64,000 nucleotides of DNA from Salinibacillus xinjiangensis (GCF_009649735.1 NZ_WJNH01000012.1:1-64000), one strand, 5' to 3'. Positions 43,885-52,918 are shown, counted from the stretch's first letter. Notes: generated by a model from the sequence alone, not told the origin. Program-made: numbers and translations.

Positions 43885-43887
43885 ACC

Positions 43888-44069
43888 TTAAAATAAATCA
43901 CCTAAAATCTTCACAATGCCACGTAGGAAAAAGAACAAAGCCGAAAAGGAAGTAGGAGTAATTCCGGTACCCAAAGTAAAATATCGACAACCCCGTCCCA
44001 AAAGGAATAGATACCATCCTTTTTCCTTTGTTCCCGTCTATCTTTCCAGTTTTTATTCCACATTGGCAT
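43888..44069 (-). pseudogene. small membrane-associated protein, probably frameshifted near its end
   Basis: From ATG 44069 with GAGGAGGAACC upstream: MPMWNKNWKDRREQRKKDGI, YSFWDGVVDILLWVPELLLL, PFR. That frame then ends in an unnatural tail and TGA at 43911. One frame over, the expected hydrophobic/basic ending appears: LFFFLRGIVKILGDLF, then TAA at 43888. A single T missing near 43938 explains it. Small 'charged head plus WxxELLLxPFRL' proteins are common in Bacillus. Could be a sequencing error. Confidence 0.55.
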
Positions 44070-44196
44070 GGTTCCTCCTCATGAATTTCCTTATCCAAAT
44101 TATACCACATCTATATACATACTATAGTTAAGGATTATTCGAAAATTTCCCATGCAATGGTAATAAAAATGTATTAGATATATTTTTACATAAAAG

Positions 44197-44222
44197 TGTA
44201 ATTATATGAAAAATCAGTCGTC
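44197..44222 (+). promoter_or_regulatory. candidate ECF-sigma promoter
   Basis: TGTAAT (44197-44202), 16-nt spacer, CGTC (44219-44222). This matches the TGTAAC/CGTC style of Bacillus ECF promoters (SigX/SigW group) and lies directly ahead of an ECF sigma gene, suggesting autoregulation. Confidence 0.5.
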
Positions 44223-44273
44223 TTATTTATACAGACACATAAAAAGGAAACTGGCAACTGGGAGGAGAAGGTT

Positions 44274-44777
44274 TTGGCGAACGAGGAAATCATAACTTCA
44301 TGGTTCAGGCAATATAGTGACGACGTCTATAATTTCCTGATTTACTATGTCGGAAATGGGGACGTGGATGACATGGTACAGGAGGTATTTATAAAGGCGC
44401 TCAGGAACATTGAGTCGTTTCAATATCAATCCAAGCCTCGCACATGGCTATTCAGCATTGCGAGAAATGTAGCCATTGATAAAATCCGAAAGCATAACCG
44501 AGAGAAAAGAAAAGAGGACAAATTGATTCAGTATCAAACAGGAACCAATGAACTGTCTCCTGAAGAAATTTATCAGTTCAGTGAAACAAAAAGAGAGGTC
44601 TTTCAAGCAATGCAATCCTTAAATAAAAATTATTACGAAGTCCTCCTATTACGCGGCATTAACGAATTATCAGTACAAGAAACAGCAAGCATTTTAAATT
44701 GGACACCCAGTAAGGTCAAAGTAACATTTCACCGAGCCATCAAAAAATTAACAAAGGAAATGGGGGGGATAAAATGA
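44274..44777 (+). CDS. ECF-type RNA polymerase sigma factor
   Basis: A 167-residue sigma factor: region 2 'FLIYYVGNGDVDDMVQEVFIKALRNIESFQYQSKPRTWLFSIARNVAIDKIRKHNREKR' and region 4 'MQSLNKNYYEVLLLRGINELSVQETASILNWTPSKVKVTFHRAIKKL'. TTG start lies 8 nt after GGGAGG. It overlaps the next gene, which encodes its likely anti-sigma factor, by 4 nt. The size and pairing resemble SigX/RsiX-type modules of cell-envelope stress. Confidence 0.92.
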   Translation: MANEEIITSWFRQYSDDVYNFLIYYVGNGDVDDMVQEVFIKALRNIESFQYQSKPRTWLFSIARNVAIDKIRKHNREKRKEDKLIQYQTGTNELSPEEIYQFSETKREVFQAMQSLNKNYYEVLLLRGINELSVQETASILNWTPSKVKVTFHRAIKKLTKEMGGIK

Positions 44778-45520
44778 AGGAAGAAAATCTTATGGAAGAG
44801 CTAAGGACCTTTCCGAACAATAAAACGATGGGTGAACAGTCGAAAGTGGAAATCGAGAAAGCCATTCAGGAAGAGGCTAGAAAACGGCGTAACCATCAAC
44901 CAATCAAGCAATCTTCAGGTGGATTCCCTTTTAAAGGAGTGGTCATTAGTGTGATGAGTGCAGCGGTATTATTTTTGGCTGGTACCTTTCTATATAATGA
45001 AATTCAATTGAATGAAGGTGTAGCCCCTTTAACGGACAATTCGGGAAGTGATGATCCTAAACCATCGATAGATAATGAAGACCCGAATGAACAGGAGACA
45101 CAGGAACAAACACCTGAAGAATTAGATAAACAATCTGCACTAGAGGTCATGGAAACGTTCAAAACAACATTTGTGCGAATGTATTCTAGTAGCGATGAGA
45201 ACCTGAAAATTCCTGAAGCACAATCCATCGAAGACATTAAAGAGGAATTTCGAACCATAATGTCTGATGAGTTAGCTGAATGGTATGCGGAGTCATACTA
45301 TCGCGAAGAAAATGGGGAAGTATTCGTTGTAGCCATGGATGGTCCAACTTGGTTAGAGGCAGATATACCTTATGACTTGGAAAAAATAAGTGAAACGAAA
45401 TTCAAAATTAACCAAGAGAGGGATAATGAGCAGTTAGGGCATAGAATAATGAGTTATGTACTAATTTATGAGGAAGGTCATTGGAAAGTTGATGATATTG
45501 AAACAGAAGTCCTTGAATAG
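44774..45520 (+). CDS. single-span anti-sigma-like membrane protein
   Basis: A 248-residue protein: a cytoplasmic charged N-terminus (1-55, 'MEELRTFPNNKTMGEQSKVEIEKAIQEEARKRR'), one helix ('GVVISVMSAAVLFLAGTFLY', about 54-73), a D/E/Q-rich linker and an extracellular domain ('VMETFKTTFVRMYSSSDENLKIPEAQSIEDIKEEFRTIMS...VLIYEEGHWKVDDIE'). Coupled to the ECF sigma gene by a 4-nt overlap, so it most likely holds that sigma factor at the membrane (inference from layout). Confidence 0.78.
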   Translation: MKEENLMEELRTFPNNKTMGEQSKVEIEKAIQEEARKRRNHQPIKQSSGGFPFKGVVISVMSAAVLFLAGTFLYNEIQLNEGVAPLTDNSGSDDPKPSIDNEDPNEQETQEQTPEELDKQSALEVMETFKTTFVRMYSSSDENLKIPEAQSIEDIKEEFRTIMSDELAEWYAESYYREENGEVFVVAMDGPTWLEADIPYDLEKISETKFKINQERDNEQLGHRIMSYVLIYEEGHWKVDDIETEVLE

Positions 45521-45525
45521 AGAAA

Positions 45526-45568
45526 AACAAACGCAAAGTTTGTTCATCTGACAGGCTTTGCGTTTGTT
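45526..45568. terminator. bidirectional terminator
   Basis: 13-bp stem aacaaacgcaaag/ctttgcgtttgtt between convergent genes with a T-rich run on the plus side and A-run (T on minus) on the other. Confidence 0.9.
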
Positions 45569-45574
45569 CTTTCA

Positions 45575-46558
45575 TTAATAGACTTTATCACCATTAAAAA
45601 TGGAATTTTTCACTACTACATAATCAACCGTCCGAATAGAATCAAGTTTATTTCCACCAGCATAGGAAATGGAAGATTGTAGGTCTTGCTGCATTTCATT
45701 TAACGTATCTTGTAAAGGTCCTTTGTAATCTACATACATTTTCTTACCTTCAACGTTTTTCTTTTCCCCTTTTTGGAACTCAGAGGCAGAGCCGAAATAC
45801 TCTTTATAAAGCTTTCCGTCTTGTTCAACGGTTTCACCAGGAGATTCTTCATGGCCAGCAAACAAGGACCCAATCATAACCATGCTGGCGCCGAAACGAA
45901 TGGACTTAGCAATATCCCCATGCGTACGAATTCCACCGTCAGCAATAATTGGTTTACTTGCAGCTTTGGCACACCAACGAAGCGCGGCTAATTGCCATCC
46001 ACCTGTTCCAAATCCAGTTTTAATTTTTGTTATACAAACCTTACCTGGTCCAATGCCTACTTTGGTGGCGTCAGCTCCCGCGTTTTCTAATTCACGCACA
46101 GCTTCAGGAGTCCCAACATTCCCGGCAATGACAAAGCTATTTGGTAAATGTTTCTTAATATGCTGGATCATCTCAATGACAGCATTTGAATGTCCATGAG
46201 CAATATCTATTGTGATGAACTCAGGTGAAAGCTGTTCATCAGCTAGCTGTTGTACGAATTGGTATTCTTCATTTTTTACCCCAACACTGATAGAGGCAAT
46301 GAGTCCACGAGCTTGCATATCTTTCACAAAATCAATTCTCGTTTCTGGTTCAAAACGATGCATTATATAGAAATAACCATGTTCGGCTAAGTAGAGAGCA
46401 ATGTTTTCATCAATAATAGTTTGCATATTGGCAGGTACAACAGGTAATTTGAATTGGTGTCCTCCCAATGTGATGGATGTATCACATTCTGATCGGCTAT
46501 TTACTACACATTTTGCTGGAATTAACTGAATATCTTCATAATCAAATACGTTTTCCAT
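45575..46558 (-). CDS. guaC: GMP reductase
   Basis: A 327-residue IMP dehydrogenase/GMP reductase family enzyme, which converts GMP to IMP with NADPH. It has '[24 protein letters not shown]', '[20 protein letters not shown]', '[36 protein letters not shown]' with the catalytic Cys loop, and '[40 protein letters not shown]'. No CBS domains and the length of the Bacillus GuaC type separate it from GuaB. ATG at 46558 follows 'AGGGGTGC'. Confidence 0.95.
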   Translation of the reverse strand: MENVFDYEDIQLIPAKCVVNSRSECDTSITLGGHQFKLPVVPANMQTIIDENIALYLAEHGYFYIMHRFEPETRIDFVKDMQARGLIASISVGVKNEEYQFVQQLADEQLSPEFITIDIAHGHSNAVIEMIQHIKKHLPNSFVIAGNVGTPEAVRELENAGADATKVGIGPGKVCITKIKTGFGTGGWQLAALRWCAKAASKPIIADGGIRTHGDIAKSIRFGASMVMIGSLFAGHEESPGETVEQDGKLYKEYFGSASEFQKGEKKNVEGKKMYVDYKGPLQDTLNEMQQDLQSSISYAGGNKLDSIRTVDYVVVKNSIFNGDKVY

Positions 46559-46699
46559 GATTTGCACCCCTAAACACGAATAATATTTTAATGTAAAACA
46601 AAATTGTTCGTCCAAAGTGTAATATACATGAATTTTGTGAATCTGTCAAAGGGAATTTGTAATGGTTTTCAAGGATTGGATTACAGGAATAGTAAAAAA

Positions 46700-46728
46700 A
46701 GCCATAACACCTTCTCGGCATTACGGCT
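46700..46728 (-). terminator. terminator overlapping the end of the DMT transporter gene
   Basis: Minus-strand stem agccgtaa/ttatggct with a T7 tail. Its 5' arm contains the stop codon. Confidence 0.8.
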
Positions 46729-47629
46729 TCTCCTTCTTCACCATCGACAACAACCCTACTGTCCCTAATATGCAAAATGTCCCAATCCACTCCATAACCC
46801 CAAAAGGTACGTTTAGCCAAAGAACAGCCAATAAAGCGGCAGACAAAGGTTCAAAGTTTGCTAGAATACTAGCTTTGGTAGCGCCGATGTATTTTAAGCT
46901 TTCTAAATAAAATACAAAAGCAACTAGGGTACCAAATAAAATAATAAATAAAATAGCGAGAATCGTCGTTAAAGAAGCTTCCCCTCGAAAATCCCACGGT
47001 GTATGGATGAAGCTAAATACAACGCCACCGACAAACATTCCCCAACCCACTACAATAACAGACCCCCAATTGGCTAATAATTTATGAGGGTGCAAGGTAT
47101 AAAAAGCCAAACTGACCGCAGAAAGTAGACCCCAAAAAAGGGCTAAAGGAGAAATGGACAAGCTGTTGATATTCCCTTGGGTTACAAGTGAAAATGTACC
47201 TAAAACGGCTACAAATACAGCGGTGATCTCAATCCCCGATGGTAGTTTTCGGTACCTAACAATAAGAAAGCAAGTAATCATCACAGGTGCTGTATACTGC
47301 AGAACCGTCGCTGTAGCAGCATTGCCATGTTCTATGGCTGCGAAATACGTGTATTGAACAGCTAGCATTCCTAGAATACTGAAGAGAATAAGGCTTATGG
47401 CATCCTTTTTCGTTCTCCAAATTCTATAAACGCTTTTTCCCTCTTTTAAATACCCAAAAAGTAATAAAAGGAGACCAGAAAAAAGTAATCTAACTGTAAC
47501 AAGCCACTCGGTATTTATACCCTTTGTATGAAATAGATACTGGGCCACCGTGCCAGATACTCCCCATAACGTCGCTCCTATTGTGACAAGCAGAATTCCT
47601 ATGAAGCTTGAATGTTTTAGCCGATTCAA
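46721..47629 (-). CDS. EamA/DMT-family transporter
   Basis: A 302-residue protein of ten helices in two EamA repeats: 'IGILLVTIGATLWGVSGTVAQYLFHTKGI', 'ILGMLAVQYTYFAAIEHGNAATATVLQYTAPVMITCFLIV' and second half 'LFWGLLSAVSLAFYTLHPHKLL', 'ILFGTLVAFVFYLESLKYIGATKASILANFEPLSAALLAVLWLNVPF'. It exports or imports small metabolites; substrate unknown. TTG at 47629, 8 nt after GAAGGGG, is the best start. Confidence 0.87.
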   Translation of the reverse strand: MNRLKHSSFIGILLVTIGATLWGVSGTVAQYLFHTKGINTEWLVTVRLLFSGLLLLLFGYLKEGKSVYRIWRTKKDAISLILFSILGMLAVQYTYFAAIEHGNAATATVLQYTAPVMITCFLIVRYRKLPSGIEITAVFVAVLGTFSLVTQGNINSLSISPLALFWGLLSAVSLAFYTLHPHKLLANWGSVIVVGWGMFVGGVVFSFIHTPWDFRGEASLTTILAILFIILFGTLVAFVFYLESLKYIGATKASILANFEPLSAALLAVLWLNVPFGVMEWIGTFCILGTVGLLSMVKKEKP

Positions 47630-47874
47630 ATGTATGACCCCTTCTAATAAGACACTAGATTTTTGTTTATCGTAACACATTATTTTATTAGTTCATGAGG
47701 TAAATTATAAAAGTTTTATTAGGAATATCATTACGAAAACAATGGGGAGAGGTGGAAGGGTGGGAAAGAATCATAATTTAAGTTGAATATTCACACCTAA
47801 CATAAAATTCAAAACATTGATATAATGGGTACTAAGTTTTTATACATACTTTTAGCTGTGAAGAGGTGACGAGC

Positions 47875-49056
47875 TTGAATATTACGCTGTCAGAGAAGAT
47901 GAATAGGTTTCCAACATTAATTTTTAGCGAGCTTTCTAACTATAAGAACCAAAGGATGCAGGAAGGGCATGATATTGTAGATTTAAGCATTGGAAGCCCT
48001 GATTTACCACCACCTCAGTTTGTGATGGATGCATTAGCTAAACAGGTACAAGATCCGACTCAATATGGCTATACTTTAACCGGATTAGAGGAACTCCATC
48101 AAGCTATTGCCGAGTATTATGAGCGACATTACGATGTTCCGTTACAGGAGAAGGATGAGGTTTTAATGGTCATGGGCTCTCAGGATGGTTTGGTTCATTT
48201 GCCAATGGTCTTAACGAACCCGGAAGATATTATTCTAGTCCCAGATCCGGGTTATACAGCGTATGAGGCAGGGGTATCTTTAGCGGGAGCGACCACCTAT
48301 AAGATGCCATTAAAGGAGGAAAATGAGTTTTTACCTGATTTAGAGGCTATACCTGAGGAAATCCGGGCTAAAGCGAAAATGATGATTTTAAATTTCCCTG
48401 GAAATCCTGTCCCATCGATGGCAACGAAGGAATTTTTTGAAAAAGTGGTGGCGTTTGCAAAACAAAATGAGGTCGTTGTGTTACATGATTTTGCTTATTC
48501 AGAGCTATATTTCGAGGATGAGAAGCCGATTAGCTTTCTTTCCGTTGAAGGTGCGAAAGAGGTGGGGGTTGAATTTAATTCCTTGTCTAAAAGCTTTAAT
48601 ATGGCAGGATGTCGAATTGGTTATGTAGTCGGAAATCCGACTGTTGTCCAAGCACTGGACCAGCTTAAATCGAACCTTGATTATGGAGTGTTTAGACCTA
48701 TCCAAAATGCGGCTATTCAAGCGTTAAACAACTCTTCCACGTTTAGTGAGGAGCTTCGAAATGTATATCGCAGACGTAGGGATGTGTTTGTGCAGGGCTT
48801 ACATGAAATCGGCTGGGAGGTAGAGTCTCCTAAGGCCTCGATGTTTATTTTCGCGAAAGTACCCCTGAACATGAATTCATTAGACTTTGCTTATAACCTC
48901 ATTGACGAAGCCGGGATCGTGGTAACGCCAGGGAGTGCATTTGGGGCAGAAGGAGAAGGGTACGTTCGGATTGCCATTACCCAAAATGAGAATGTGCTGA
49001 TAAAGGCTGTAAACAAACTGCAGGAGAGTGGGGTTATATCTCCTATTAAGAAATAA
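47875..49056 (+). CDS. class I/II PLP-dependent aminotransferase (PatA/LL-DAP aminotransferase-like)
   Basis: A 393-residue fold-type I aminotransferase: 'DIVDLSIGSPDLPPP', 'QYGYTLTGLEELHQAIAEYY', 'VMGSQDGLVHLPMVL', 'VPDPGYTAYEAG', 'FPGNPVPSMA' in place of the usual NPTG motif, and the PLP lysine in 'FNSLSKSFNMAGCRIGYVVG'. The sequence fits the N-acetyl-LL-diaminopimelate/LL-DAP group more than AspB. TTG at 47875 is the start, 8 nt after AGAGGTG. No lysine-pathway neighbours are present. Confidence 0.85.
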   Translation: MNITLSEKMNRFPTLIFSELSNYKNQRMQEGHDIVDLSIGSPDLPPPQFVMDALAKQVQDPTQYGYTLTGLEELHQAIAEYYERHYDVPLQEKDEVLMVMGSQDGLVHLPMVLTNPEDIILVPDPGYTAYEAGVSLAGATTYKMPLKEENEFLPDLEAIPEEIRAKAKMMILNFPGNPVPSMATKEFFEKVVAFAKQNEVVVLHDFAYSELYFEDEKPISFLSVEGAKEVGVEFNSLSKSFNMAGCRIGYVVGNPTVVQALDQLKSNLDYGVFRPIQNAAIQALNNSSTFSEELRNVYRRRRDVFVQGLHEIGWEVESPKASMFIFAKVPLNMNSLDFAYNLIDEAGIVVTPGSAFGAEGEGYVRIAITQNENVLIKAVNKLQESGVISPIKK

Positions 49057-49074
49057 CGATAGATAACATGATGT

Positions 49075-49106
49075 AGTGCTAGGTTTAGAACACCTAGCAC
49101 TTTTTT
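49075..49106 (+). terminator. terminator of the aminotransferase gene
   Basis: Perfect 10-bp stem agtgctaggt/acctagcact and T5 tail. Confidence 0.92.
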
Positions 49107-49223
49107 AATGAGGGAATGTGGATGTCAGAGATGATTTAAATGAAAATAATCACAAAATCCCTAATTATGATAAACTTGGAGGGATTGGCTATCTTAGAAT
49201 TTAGTTCATTTTGGAGTGATCAT

Positions 49224-50264
49224 ATGATTCCTTTTTTGAAAAAAGGTGCAGCAGAACTGTTTCCAGGTTATTTTGCCTTAGTCATGGCAACAGGGGCATT
49301 ATCCATCGGTTCACATTTATTGGGTTTGACCTGGGTTTCCTTGCCGCTCCTTTACATGAATATACTAGCTTATTTGATTTTGTGGTTATTAACGATTACT
49401 CGCCTGCTTTTATTTCCTTCTTATATATTAGCGGACATAACGAGTCACACCAAGGGTCCAGGCTTTTTCACGCTAGTTGCAGGAACCTGTGTATTTGGAA
49501 GCCAGCTAATTATTGTCGGCAACCACATTGCGATTGCCAACTACTTATGGGGGCTAGGGATTGTCCTCTGGATGGTTGTGATGTATACGTTTTTTACTGC
49601 CGTGACGGTACGTAAAAACAAACCACACTTAGATGAAGGAATAAATGGTGCGTGGTTAATTGCCGCTGTTGCAACCCAATCCATTTCCATTCTCGGTACA
49701 TTACTGTCTGATTACACAGATCATGGTCGAGTAGCCATGTTATTTTTCACTTTATGTATGTACTTTTTAGGCTGTATGCTGTATTTGAATATCATAACGT
49801 TAATTTTTTATCGGTTCACTTTTTTGCGACTTGAACACGCATCCCTAACGCCCCCATATTGGATTAATATGGGGGCAGTCGCGATTACAACTCTGGCTGG
49901 CTCAACATTGATCCTGCATGCCGAAAACTGGAGCTTGCTGATGGAAATCACTCCCTTCATAAAGGGCTTTACGATGTTTTTTTGGGTAACAGGTACATGG
50001 TGGATTCCACTCCTGTTTATACTAATGATATGGCGACATTTATACCATCGCTATCCATTAACGTATGAACCGCAATTTTGGGGAATGGCCTTCCCACTTG
50101 CCATGTATACTACGAGTACATTTCAATTATCTAAAGCACTTGAAGTTCCTTTTCTTCTAGTGATTCCTAAGGTGATGGTGTATATTGCACTATTTACCTG
50201 GGTTGCTATATTTATGGGTCTTCTTCATCATTTATTCAAAAGCTATAAAGAGGTCAGTGTCTAA
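49224..50264 (+). CDS. TDT-family transporter (tellurite-resistance/dicarboxylate, TehA-like)
   Basis: A 346-residue protein with ten helices: 'ELFPGYFALVMATGALSIGSHLLG', 'GPGFFTLVAGTCVFGSQLII', 'INGAWLIAAVATQSISILG', 'FFWVTGTWWIPLLFILMIWRH', 'WGMAFPLAMYTTSTFQLSKAL'. The FP-YFA and FPLAMYT motifs match TehA/SLAC1-like anion channels and malic-acid transporters. ATG at 49224 is chosen because GGAG lies 7 nt before; the ATG at 49140 has no ribosome site. Confidence 0.88.
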   Translation: MIPFLKKGAAELFPGYFALVMATGALSIGSHLLGLTWVSLPLLYMNILAYLILWLLTITRLLLFPSYILADITSHTKGPGFFTLVAGTCVFGSQLIIVGNHIAIANYLWGLGIVLWMVVMYTFFTAVTVRKNKPHLDEGINGAWLIAAVATQSISILGTLLSDYTDHGRVAMLFFTLCMYFLGCMLYLNIITLIFYRFTFLRLEHASLTPPYWINMGAVAITTLAGSTLILHAENWSLLMEITPFIKGFTMFFWVTGTWWIPLLFILMIWRHLYHRYPLTYEPQFWGMAFPLAMYTTSTFQLSKALEVPFLLVIPKVMVYIALFTWVAIFMGLLHHLFKSYKEVSV

Positions 50265-50364
50265 TAATGGAGATTTTTCAACTATAAGTTGAATTCATAT
50301 AATTCTACAGTCTTGTTCGATATAATTACATATAGAGTTAGTCACAAAAAGAAGAGGTGTCGAC

Positions 50365-50661
50365 ATGAAACAACTTAGTGTTAGTCAAGAGGCAGCGAAA
50401 TGGTATATGGATGAAATGGATTTGGAAAAAGGTGATTATGTACAATTTTTCGTTAAACTGTATGGGGGAATCCCAACCGTTTTCCCGAGCTATTTTTTAG
50501 GCATATCAGAAGGCATCGAAGGAAATATCGCCATCCAGGATGAAGTGGAAGGCATTACGTTTTATTTTAACAAAGAGGACTCATGGTTTTTAGATGACCA
50601 CGATTTGAAGGTGGAGCTTAAGGGTGACGATCCCGAATTTATCTTTGAAGAGCGAAAATAA
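50365..50661 (+). CDS. HesB/YneR-like protein
   Basis: A 98-residue protein with the HesB/IscA-like fold but none of its cluster-binding cysteines: 'LSVSQEAAKWYMDEMDLEKGDYVQFFVKLYGGIPTVFPSYFLGISEG' and 'VEGITFYFNKEDSWFLDDHDLKVEL'. The cysteine-free YneR group is widespread in Bacillus and unassigned, so iron-sulfur delivery is unlikely. ATG follows AGAAGAGGTG. Confidence 0.85.
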   Translation: MKQLSVSQEAAKWYMDEMDLEKGDYVQFFVKLYGGIPTVFPSYFLGISEGIEGNIAIQDEVEGITFYFNKEDSWFLDDHDLKVELKGDDPEFIFEERK

Positions 50662-50670
50662 TTATATTCA

Positions 50671-50710
50671 GCACCACATGAAACGACGAGGTTTTGTGTG
50701 GTGCTTTTTT
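50671..50710 (+). terminator. terminator of the YneR-like gene
   Basis: Stem gcaccaca/tgtggtgc with an 18-nt loop and a T6 tail. Confidence 0.88.
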
Positions 50711-50765
50711 GTATAAATATATCCCCTCCTGATGAAACTAAACATACGTTCGGGAGGTGAATGGA

Positions 50766-51080
50766 ATGAATAAGCAGGATGATTTTGAGAACATTTACAA
50801 TGAATATAAAAGTCAAGGCGATGAACAGGCGCGTCTCGAGGTAGAAGAGGATGCCACCGGAAAGGAAAAAATTGTGGCTGTTCGCAAAAATGATGATGGA
50901 GACTTGATTGCCTTCAAAACCGAAACTGGCCGAGAGCTTGATTATGTATCAGCGCTGCAAGAGGCAAAGGAAGGGAAGCTCGCCCATATTGATGTCTTCC
51001 ACAAATACGGACGAGATATTATCCGCAGTGAGCCGGATGGTGTGAAGGAAAATAATCTAGACGAACTAGATACCTTCTAA
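50766..51080 (+). CDS. DUF3892 protein
   Basis: A 104-residue soluble acidic protein. The C-terminal part 'EKIVAVRKNDDGDLIAFKTETGRELDYVSALQEAKEGKLAHIDVFHKYGRDIIRSEPDG' matches DUF3892, a small beta-rich domain seen in Bacillus proteins of unknown role. The ATG at 50766 is used, with GGGAGGTG about 8 nt before; a GTG inside that site is less likely. Confidence 0.82.
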   Translation: MNKQDDFENIYNEYKSQGDEQARLEVEEDATGKEKIVAVRKNDDGDLIAFKTETGRELDYVSALQEAKEGKLAHIDVFHKYGRDIIRSEPDGVKENNLDELDTF

Positions 51081-51155
51081 TTTCATTGAATATTCAAACA
51101 TACAGGAAAATATGGTAAAATGGATGGTGTGATTATTTAACCAGGGGGAATGAGA

Positions 51156-51770
51156 ATGTTAAAAAAGTTTGCTTCCGATGCTTTAGGTTTGTCCGATATT
51201 GGGAGAATTATTGACCCACAGGATTTTGACAAAACAGACGCGGATGATTATGTACGCCATGAAGACGATGAAAAAATTTACTTTTTGATTAAGACCAAAT
51301 CGGATGAGTATTGCTTTACCAACATCGCCTTTATCCACGTCGATGGGGAAAATGCGGTTTCATCCAAACGTACGTTAAAGCGATACCCTTTCTCAAAATA
51401 TAAAATCACTGATGTACTACTGGAAACGGCGGGTCGTGTTGACCTTGATATTGAAATTAAATTCACACTAGGAAATCAAGCCTTTAGTATTGATGTAGAT
51501 AAAAAACAAATTGAAAAACTAAACGATCTCTATAAAGCTCTGGTATACATTTCGGAAATCACAGAAGAAAATGACATTATCTTAAACATGGCAAGTAAAA
51601 GCTTAGACAAAGCCGTTACGGTTCTACAGCATTCTAGAACAAATGAGAAGGACCTTGCCAATCAATATAAAGAGTTAACCGAGTATGGGTTTTCCTGGCT
51701 AAAATCAGTTCGGGAAGACTATCATCAGAAGGATTTTGGTGACGTGTTTGAAAAGTATATCAATAATTAA
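51156..51770 (+). CDS. bacterial PH-domain protein
   Basis: A 204-residue cytoplasmic protein: an N-terminal bacterial pleckstrin-homology-like domain ('EKIYFLIKTKSDEYCFTNIAFIHVDGENAVSSKRTLKRYPFSKYKITDVLLETAGRVDLDIEIKFTLGNQAFSIDVDKKQIEKLNDLYKALV', residues about 40-132) and a helical C-terminal part like that of B. subtilis YvbH. Function unknown. ATG at 51156 sits 8 nt after GGGGGA. Confidence 0.8.
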   Translation: MLKKFASDALGLSDIGRIIDPQDFDKTDADDYVRHEDDEKIYFLIKTKSDEYCFTNIAFIHVDGENAVSSKRTLKRYPFSKYKITDVLLETAGRVDLDIEIKFTLGNQAFSIDVDKKQIEKLNDLYKALVYISEITEENDIILNMASKSLDKAVTVLQHSRTNEKDLANQYKELTEYGFSWLKSVREDYHQKDFGDVFEKYINN

Positions 51771-51777
51771 AGCTAGA

Positions 51778-51806
51778 AGGGGATGCACAAGGCATCCCTT
51801 TTTTTA
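51778..51806. terminator. terminator between convergent genes
   Basis: Stem gggatgc/gcatccc (51780-51786 with 51792-51798) with a 5-nt loop and a T7 tail on the plus strand. Confidence 0.85.
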
Positions 51807-51995
51807 TTCGTTAAAAAACTCGTTAAACAAACGGTCATTTGTATCTTTTTCACTTGTATACGGATTGGCTTCTCGATTGCTTTGTACATCTATATTGGTT
51901 TTTAATACAATTCGTGGGCTTGGCGAGTTGTCCCGAATAAATCGATCATCTAGTGAGCTAAAATCGGGCATGTTTTGATTTTTTCTAGTATTCAT
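51804..51995 (-). CDS. small hydrophilic protein of unknown function
   Basis: A 63-residue polar protein (MNTRKNQNMPDFSSLDDRFI, then RDNSPSPRIVLKTNIDVQSN, then an N/E-rich tail). AAGGAGGA stands 7 nt before its ATG, so it is a real gene. The polarity and its position just downstream of another small hydrophilic gene suggest a spore-associated operon, but I recognise no family. Confidence 0.65.
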   Translation of the reverse strand: MNTRKNQNMPDFSSLDDRFIRDNSPSPRIVLKTNIDVQSNREANPYTSEKDTNDRLFNEFFNE

Positions 51996-52016
51996 ATGGC
52001 CGTCCTCCTTTCATAA

Positions 52017-52229
52017 TTAATCCCCTCTTTGATGTTCACCTTTAACTGATGCTGTCGCACCTTGATGTCCTTCCTCCTTCTTAAAATGCTCAAGGTTTCC
52101 AGCATTTTCGATGTCTCCTGAGGCTTTATAGCCTGCTAGCTCTTCGTCTGAGGTCGTTCCATACAAGCCCATTCCACCCAATTCCGCATTGGCATCTTCT
52201 CTCATTTCATTACTTTTTCGTTTCGCCAT
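52017..52229 (-). CDS. small hydrophilic protein of unknown function
   Basis: A 70-residue protein rich in G, E, K: 'MAKRKSNEMREDANAELGGM', then GLYGTTSDEELAGYKASGDI and a K/E/H/G-rich tail. ATG at 52229 follows TAGGAGGTGA. No cysteines, no membrane segment. The composition recalls small spore proteins, but this is only a resemblance. 21 nt upstream of, and probably co-transcribed with, the 63-residue gene. Confidence 0.65.
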   Translation of the reverse strand: MAKRKSNEMREDANAELGGMGLYGTTSDEELAGYKASGDIENAGNLEHFKKEEGHQGATASVKGEHQRGD

Positions 52230-52381
52230 CCATATCACCTCCTACCATTAATTTCTCCTAGTTATCCGAAAAAGAAATAGGTAATTAATGCCTGAGGTGG
52301 TTGAATGATCATTTAAAAAGGTATAATTTAAATGAACTTTTTACCGTTTATAATACTCTTATCTGTGAGAGGAGTGGCAGC

Positions 52382-52918
52382 ATGGACATTCAGCGGCTTG
52401 TAAAAAAAGCAAAAAAAGGCGATAAAGAAGCCTTGTTAGAGCTAATAATGGAACAAAAAGATGATTATTATAAACTTGCTTATACATATACGGGAAATAG
52501 GGATGATGCGCTGGATGCAATGGAGGATATGATTGTAAAGCTTTACGAACAGATTCCACGACTAAAGAAACCTGGCTCATTTTACAGTTGGAGTAAAACC
52601 ATTTTGGTAAATTGTTGCCACAGCATTCATCGCAAGCGAAAAAAACTTGTGTTTGTTGAGGACTGGACCGATGATGCAGGAATTTCTTCTCAAGAAGTTA
52701 GTCCCATCGAAACTTCGGTGCAGCATATGCACATTCACCAGCTGTTATCCAAGTTGAATCCTAATCAAGCCGAGGCTATTCGCTTACGGTATTTTCAAGA
52801 TTTGGATTATCAATCGATTGCAAATGTAACGAACACGTCATTAGGAACTGTAAAGTCGAGAATTTTTCAGGGTCTAAATAAGTTGAATCAATGGTATGGA
52901 GGTGAACGTAATGACTGA
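52382..52918 (+). CDS. ECF-type RNA polymerase sigma factor
   Basis: A 178-residue sigma factor: region 2 'YYKLAYTYTGNRDDALDAMEDMIVKLYEQIPRLKKPGSFYSWSKTILVNCCHSIHRKRKK', region 4 'LLSKLNPNQAEAIRLRYFQDLDYQSIANVTNTSLGTVKSRIFQGLNKLNQWY'. The ATG at 52382 follows GAGAGGAG by 7 nt. It overlaps the next gene by 8 nt; that gene encodes a DUF4179 protein, the usual anti-sigma partner of this group. Confidence 0.92.
   Translation: MDIQRLVKKAKKGDKEALLELIMEQKDDYYKLAYTYTGNRDDALDAMEDMIVKLYEQIPRLKKPGSFYSWSKTILVNCCHSIHRKRKKLVFVEDWTDDAGISSQEVSPIETSVQHMHIHQLLSKLNPNQAEAIRLRYFQDLDYQSIANVTNTSLGTVKSRIFQGLNKLNQWYGGERND

Noticed and set aside
46721-47680. Upstream start for the DMT transporter (16 residues longer)
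   Set aside because: The longer start has no ribosome site and adds non-hydrophobic sequence; TTG at 47629 has a well-placed GAAGGGG.
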